Assembly (NCBI GenBank): GCA_907165275.2 | Contig: OU015650.1 | Location: 7,408,001 to 7,472,000 of the forward strand | Length of the DNA stretch: 64,000 bases | Source: Zygaena filipendulae | Taxonomy: Eukaryota > Arthropoda > Insecta > Lepidoptera > Zygaenidae | Direction of reading: 5' to 3' | Shown here: piece after piece, positions 58,580 through 64,000 of the stretch | Layout of the letters: each line of letters opens with the position of its first letter | Numbering within the stretch: position 1 is the stretch's first letter | Notes under the pieces: model-generated | Databases searched by the model: none | Told to the model about the DNA's origin: nothing | The model's input: the letters and a program-made list of their open reading frames with translations, nothing else | Program-made: the position numbers and the translations under genes

Positions 58580-58930
58580 CCGTGCCCTGCTGTTTCACCC
58601 GCGTGAGTTCTGGAATTCCCAAAGGCACTCCAAAGTAGCCTTTTGGAGCTATTCACTCCTTATAACATCTGCTAATTAGCGGTGAAAGTTCCGCCAAAAT
58701 TGGTCCAATCGATTCGGAAATTCACCCAGGTGAGTTTCGGAATTCCTACAGAAAATCCAAAGCAGCCTAATTTCTCCTTATAACATCAGCTAATTAGCAG
58801 TGAAAGTTTCGTTCAAATCGGTCCAAAGGTATCGGAGATTCACCCGCGTGAGTTCGGAATTCCCACAAGAACTCCAAACTTTTTTATATAAACCTTGTCC
58901 TGACAATAACAACAAAAATAAATAATTATC
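58580..58930 (-). mobile_element. Helitron-like element with internal ~120-bp triplication
   Basis: GCCGTGCCCTGCTGTTTC at left. The block starting CACCCGCGTGAGTT recurs at 58596, 58723 and 58841, each with 'GGAATTCC...ACTCCAAA' and (first two) 'CTCCTTATAACATC...GCTAATTAGC'. Confidence 0.6.
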
Positions 58931-59249
58931 CAATGGAGTGCAGTCCTTTGGAAGTTATGGGATCACATACATTTCGAGGATTAATTTTTATTTATATAGA
59001 TTAGACATTTAATTTCAATATCTCTGTTTTATTTCCTTGAAATCGAAGTGAAATGCATCTGTGTATTAAAACTTATTTTATCCGAAACATAAAGATCACA
59101 ACCTATCTTCTCTACTATCTTTATTAAAATATTTGATAAAAAATCTTAATTCACTCACATAGTAATCCACTTTAATATTTACTAGTAAATAAAGGTATGG
59201 GTAGGTACCTACCTACATATAATATATATATTATATAAATTATATATTA

Positions 59250-59678
59250 TTGCAAGCTTTTTCAATCAGGAATCCGTCACCGAGCCATATATTAAAGCCA
59301 AAACACGGAACTCTCAGGGATATCACACTGGGGAAATTAACCAAATTTATTGGAAAGCACTCCGTTATATTATCTAACCATGGTTCTGAGGAAGAAGTCA
59401 AAAATGAATATTATAATATTTTTCCTTTGAAGATTAGGCCAGCCCTAAAAAGCTTTATGAGATGTATTGTAGGTACCTATACGTTTTCTGCTTTCATAAG
59501 GCTTATTAAGAATTTACTATCTATACCTATAGCTTTACGGACAATGATTGTTCATTTCGGTCATTTTTTGAAAATGTGTATGTCCGTTTGTCGGTTGTTT
59601 ATCGAAATGATCGTTCCTGACATGAAATTGCTTCGGGAATTCCAAAACTCAAGCGGGTGAACTGCGAATACCAGCTAG
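59250..59678 (+). mobile_element. Helitron-like element end containing a 136-codon chance ORF
   Basis: Right end reads CTTCGGGAATTCCAAAACTC then AAGCGGGTGAACTGCG and CAGCTAG (59675-59678), so the element is plus-oriented. An ORF (59250-59660) runs into this end, begins at a non-ATG codon and has no recognised domain. Left boundary of the element unknown. Confidence 0.4.
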
Positions 59679-59918
59679 TAAATACATAATTATAGATTGA
59701 TTATTGTTTGCGTATCAAATCTGTTGATATTTAGACTGAAACAAGTACACCCAGAGCAGCTGACATCAGCTTCTATTGTATGCGCGATGGCGTTGTAAAT
59801 AAATACCTAGTACCAATGGTAAATATCAGATTGGCAATACGAAAATTATATTGTTAATTTAAGTACATTCACAAATTCATTATGATAATATTATATTCAG
59901 TGGTACAAAGTTATTTAC

Positions 59919-60000
59919 TAGCTGATGTCCGCGGATTCATTGATGTGAAATCAATTGAATTCACTATTTCAACAGGATCCCTTTGTTGTAACATAAAACA
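59919..60000 (-). mobile_element. Degenerate Helitron-like 3' end
   Basis: CTAGCTGATGTCCGCGGATTC with decayed hairpin, no recognisable body. Confidence 0.3.
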
Positions 60001-60517
60001 TACCTACCTAATGTTTTAAATTTTAAGGCATAGTTTACCCATATACGTCTTGATTCATTCAAATTTATTCAGTATTTTTTTCGTTTTTCGTTCAAATAAA
60101 CAATTAATGAGATAAACAGAAAAAAAAATCCAATAAGGACTCAACTGGTTATAAGGAATAACGAAAGTTACCTATATCGCTATTTTTTTTAACATTCTAA
60201 TGTACTCGTACACACACGTCAACGGTCAAGTCTACTGTTTTATTAAATGTAATATAGATTTTAATATTGCAAAAAACATATAACTCTTTCAATATAATTT
60301 CATCATACAGTATTATAGTTTTCGAAACTATACGCTTAACCTTCGAAGTTTGACTATCGTGATTTGTAAAGGTAATTATTTTAACTGTAATTTTGAATAA
60401 CCTACAAGAATACGATGCATAAAATATTTAATAATATTTAGTTTGCTTCGTAATCTCGCCTTAGAGTTGATTGAGTATAGGTACTTATCTATAGATGTAT
60501 AGTTTCTGTTTGATAGA

Positions 60518-60583
60518 TATATTTTCACGCAAAAGGCTATTTGTAATTTGACTCAATTTTAGTTTTAAGTCCGTCGTATAGAT
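60518..60583. repeat. Long target-site duplication of LINE, left copy
   Basis: TATATTTTCACGC through CGTCGTATAGAT; matches 61167-61232 with 6 mismatches over 66 bp, no gaps. Confidence 0.8.
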
Positions 60584-61166
60584 TTTTTTTCCCTGAATGA
60601 TATACCCGAGGAGGTAAATCATTATAATACAATCTAGCCAACCTAGTAATGACTAATAAGTATTTTAAATTTGACCTCCTAAACTTCTAAACAAGACTAT
60701 ACTAAGAATGTGTCCAATAACACTTTTTTATTGTCTCTATTAAGGGGAAGACACTTTGTTCTCGTGTTCTTTGGATATAATACTCACATCACTAAATACA
60801 CTATCACTATACACTAAACTAACTCAAAAGGTTTGGTCCTTTTTAGTCTTCGTTTTATATTTGCGTTGTCGTGGAGCTGGATGGCCTTGACGTTCAGGCA
60901 CATGGTGATGAAGACTGTGTTCGTGAGTTTCGGCATATTTTTTAATAGTATCGTTAATAGATTCAACTCCAAGGTCCCGATGGAGGTCTTCGTTTCTTAT
61001 GTACCAAGGCGCGTAAATAACACCTCTGAGTACTTTGTTCTGAAAACGTTGTATCATTTGCACGTTGCTCTGTTTGGTACAGCCCCATAGCTGAATACCG
61101 TAAGTCCATATCGGTCTTAGGACTTGTTTGTACAGCAGTAGTTTGTTGTGCACTGATAACGCCGAG
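60584..61166 (-). mobile_element. 5'-truncated jockey-type LINE (reverse transcriptase C-terminal end)
   Basis: Minus-strand frame (part of 60824-61195) reads ALSVHNKLLLYKQVLRPIW, TYGIQLWGCTKQSNVQMIQ, RFQNKVLRGVIYAPWYIRN and RDLGVESI, the C-terminal segment of jockey-clade reverse transcriptases, then a basic tail to TGA at about 60826. A 3' UTR of about 240 bp ends in A8 at 60590-60583 (minus sense). Flanked by a 66-bp imperfect direct duplication (60518-60583 and 61167-61232). Non-functional. Confidence 0.8.
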
Positions 61167-61232
61167 TATATTTTCACGAAAAATTCTATTTGCAATTTGA
61201 CTCAATTTTAGTTTGAAGTCCGTCGTGTAGAT
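61167..61232. repeat. Long target-site duplication of LINE, right copy
   Basis: TATATTTTCACGA through CGTCGTGTAGAT, immediately before the truncated 5' end of the LINE in minus sense. Confidence 0.8.
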
Positions 61233-62425
61233 GAATAAAAATATTGGAAGTGAATTTTTCCTTTTTTTACATAATGACAAAATAACGGCGATACATTGAA
61301 TAGAAATTCCGCGTGACGTTAAGATCTGGTACAGTTTATAAGGGATCTAGGGTAATGACGTCACGAACCTCCTAACTCCTAAAGTTTTATCTCAGTATAT
61401 TTTCATTAATTTGAAAAGTAAATTAAAATTATACGTGTCTATTATTATTTTTATATTTAACGGACTAAATAAAAATTTAGATTTACATGTCCCGGCAAAG
61501 ATCTTTTAATAATGGCCTCACTTATAGTCTCACATAAAATAAAGTATTTGGTTCATTACGATCAGTTAGCCGAATGACCTTATAGTAGGTACCTACTCTA
61601 CATTTTAAATCTCTAATTCTCACAACTTCTTTATATGTGGCCATGGGAGGAACGAGGGTGAGCAGGCATTGCACTCCCTGAATTTGTTAACTTTTTACCA
61701 TTTGCAATACAATATTATTATTATTTGCTATTTTATAATTACCTAAAGAATATTATAATAATTCCTATTTTATTTATTCGACCAGGTGCTTATAAATTTG
61801 CCCCTCTGGCCCAGAACCTAGGTACGTCCATGCATGTGGCCACTTCACACTTTCAATTACCACACGATCACAGCCGTCAATAGCTATAGTTGATTTATAA
61901 TTTAATTACCTATAGCTTTGATAAGCTTCTGTGTTTGTGAAAGACAATACAAAATATTATAGCTTGTAGTTATTGATATAGCGAAATCGTCTAATTTCAC
62001 TTGTGACTGTGAAGCAAAGTACGATGAAGTGCGACGATGGTCGGATGAGAGATAGATCATGCATCCTTCATAATATCTTAATGCGCCCTCAGCGCGACGG
62101 GTGCACCCGGCCCTGGCATTATTAAAACTCCATTTAGCGGGGCCAGAGCGAGGGCTAAGCACTCAGAAGGCTTATGCGATGACTGCAACATTTTAATTAA
62201 CGTTGATTTTATTAAATGCACGCCAAAAAGTAACGAGCTCTCCATTCCCTTTCCCATATTATATTCCACTCCCGTGCCCACAAGAGGATGCTGCGCACTT
62301 GTTTTTGTTCGTTAATTTATTTAAGCACATTATTTTAGCACTTCTTACTTAATTTATCCGTGTTTCGTTTATATTTTAATGGTTTCGTTTATTTTGTTAG
62401 CGCTCTTTGTATACACAAAAAAATT

Positions 62426-62451
62426 ATCGCCTTTATAATTATAAAGGCGAT
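62426..62451. repeat. Perfect 26-bp palindrome
   Basis: Arms ATCGCCTTTATAA and TTATAAAGGCGAT with no loop; AAAATT/AATTTT extend the stem after a one-base bulge. Confidence 0.88.
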
Positions 62452-62663
62452 GAATTTTCGACATTGACGCTTAAAAAAAGGACAATGGGAGAACTCATAT
62501 CAACAAAAAAACAGGATCGAGTTAAAAAAATGTAAAATGACGATATAATTGCTGTGCTCTATAATAAACAATACCGAGAGGCTAGCATATTCGTATTATT
62601 TTCATGCGAGTCAAAAAATGTTAAACTGTGGGCGGTGCTGGTGTTGTACGGAGGAGCGTTCTC

Positions 62664-62726
62664 ATGTCTGGACCTCAACTAGTGATTGCCCCGGCGGCGG
62701 CGCTCGCCGCGGGCTACCTGCCGTAA
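62664..62726 (+). other. Small GC-rich ORF of 20 codons
   Basis: ATG-TCT-GGA to CCG-TAA reads MSGPQLVIAPAAALAAGY plus LP, in a CpG-rich spot. Hydrophobic, no known family. Could be part of a promoter-proximal island rather than a coding unit. Confidence 0.12.
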
Positions 62727-64000
62727 TTTTAGAGCGAGCAAATTACTCATAATAATAAAATATACCTACTAATTTTACTAAAGCAGCCTTCAACTTTTTC
62801 TTTGAACTAATCGATAACAATTTACTATGTAGAATAATGCTGGATTACGAGTTTTATATAAACATACACTAACTCGCGTTTACATCCATTGTCCAAATCC
62901 AAGCGTGTTTAATGACGGACAAGCGACGTCTTTCGTTTCAAATTACGAAACTCAACCATCAAAACGAACTAAATAAGGGTCTTTTTTCTCATTTGATCTA
63001 TTTTTGAAATCTTATATAGGTAAGTATATTACCTAAACTAGGTCTTAGGTGAATTTTGGATCTATTTATTTAAGCTTATTGCACAACAGGGTACAAAAGG
63101 CGGACTTAAGTGCACTGTGGAATTCTCTATACGAGTCAACCTTTACCATGTTACCGAAAGTGTGCTTGGTGGTGATTGAGAACATTTACCAGTTAATATA
63201 CTAAAATACTATGTTTAATGTTTATACAATACAAATTACATATAAATTATACATGAATCAGAACTGAGACACAATGCACTATTGTCAAAATCTATATGAA
63301 TGGTACCACATAAGATAATATTTCCATAATATATAATAACTTTTATCTACACTGGATCTAAAACTTTTTATACTTTAACATCTTTTTCTAAGTAGGTACC
63401 TAGTTTTTTCAAACTTATATAAATTTTCCTGTTATGCATTAGGATTCCTTAGTAACCGTCGCTTGAGCTCGGTGCAACACGACGTGCCGGTGACAGGTAC
63501 GTCATTGGCAAGCAGTTTGCCACTCCACTTTTTGGCTCGGCTCCAGACAAGCACTCGGATACAAGTCATATGTTAACATTAAGCATACGTGATTTTTTCA
63601 AGCGAGTCGAAGCTGGGAAAGTATTAAAATACCTTAATCGGTTTTACACGTTAGGTATGGTATGTTTTGAAATTAGAAGTTCATATTTTTATCACTATCG
63701 TTCATATAAATTGATTCGAAAGATCATTATTAATAATAAGTCATATTATTGATATTATAATCCAATTGTTTAAATATTGACACCAAATACGAGCCTACAA
63801 TGATTTGTTATTCCAGGAAAAATGAGGGATTTGGTTTTGCTCGAATTTCGAAAAATTAATTGCTTTCAGCTGATCTTTTGCGACTTTATTTTTGAATGAT
63901 GTACTAATTACTTGAATATATACCTATGGTTCGTATACAATCGGGCAGACAAAAATTTTAAAAACATAGTATATAATATGTTTTGGATTCTGTTACTAAT

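Larger units (their letters stand above)
61233..64000. other. Intergenic with GC-rich islands
   Basis: Islands at 62085-62165, 62625-62730 and 63445-63560 stand out from AT-rich DNA; they may be regulatory or first-exon regions of a gene outside the window. Perfect palindrome at 62426-62451. No gene recognised. Confidence 0.4.

Noticed and set aside
59250..59660. 136-codon ORF as a protein gene
   Set aside because: Begins at a non-ATG codon and its 3' part is the end of a Helitron-like element.

Overview
This window looks like lepidopteran (moth or butterfly) nuclear DNA. It is AT-rich and mostly non-coding, has GT-AG introns, and is littered with two repeat types I associate with Lepidoptera. 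One is a family of short Helitron-like elements ending in a CGCGG-GTGAAA-CCGCG hairpin followed by CTAG. The other is a tRNA-derived SINE with box A/B and an (ATT)n tail. No bacterial-type gene organisation is present, and nearly all the open reading frames seen are chance ORFs.

The one gene I can reconstruct with confidence lies on the minus strand from about 53.84 kb down to about 25.39 kb. It is an orthologue of the band 4.1-like protein 4A family (EPB41L4A/NBL4), a FERM-domain cytoskeletal adaptor. Nineteen coding exons join with consistent splice phases into an open frame of 862 codons plus stop. Exons 1-8 encode the FERM domain. Exons 9-18 encode a basic, Ser/Arg-rich tail with a conserved LVDTTG...[10 protein letters not shown] block. 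The terminal exon ends in S-T-E-L, a class I PDZ-ligand type C-terminus. Two alternative C-termini are visible in the sequence: read-through at 27934 and a GC-rich optional exon at 26977-27167. Introns 1, 3 and 4 are about 6 kb each and full of repeats.

Left flank (1-25 kb): intergenic sequence with Helitron-like copies, a minus-strand SINE (405-683), a split THAP-domain gene fragment (18736-19236, + strand), a TA-flanked MITE (21039-21421) next to a foldback MITE (21435-21670), and several perfect hairpins. Both MITEs have a second copy elsewhere in the window.

Right flank (54-64 kb): no convincing gene. It holds a TTAA-flanked piggyBac-type element (55354-56528) with subterminal repeats, and a 5'-truncated jockey-type LINE (60584-61166) with an A-tail and an unusually long 66-bp flanking duplication. 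The rest is anonymous AT-rich DNA with scattered GC-rich islands that could be regulatory.

The most interesting observations are the alternative C-termini of the EPB41L4A gene, the head-to-tail tandem Helitron-like copies (2 x 307 bp), the TTAA element, and the LINE with the long target-site duplication. All family assignments are from reading the sequence; no database search was run.
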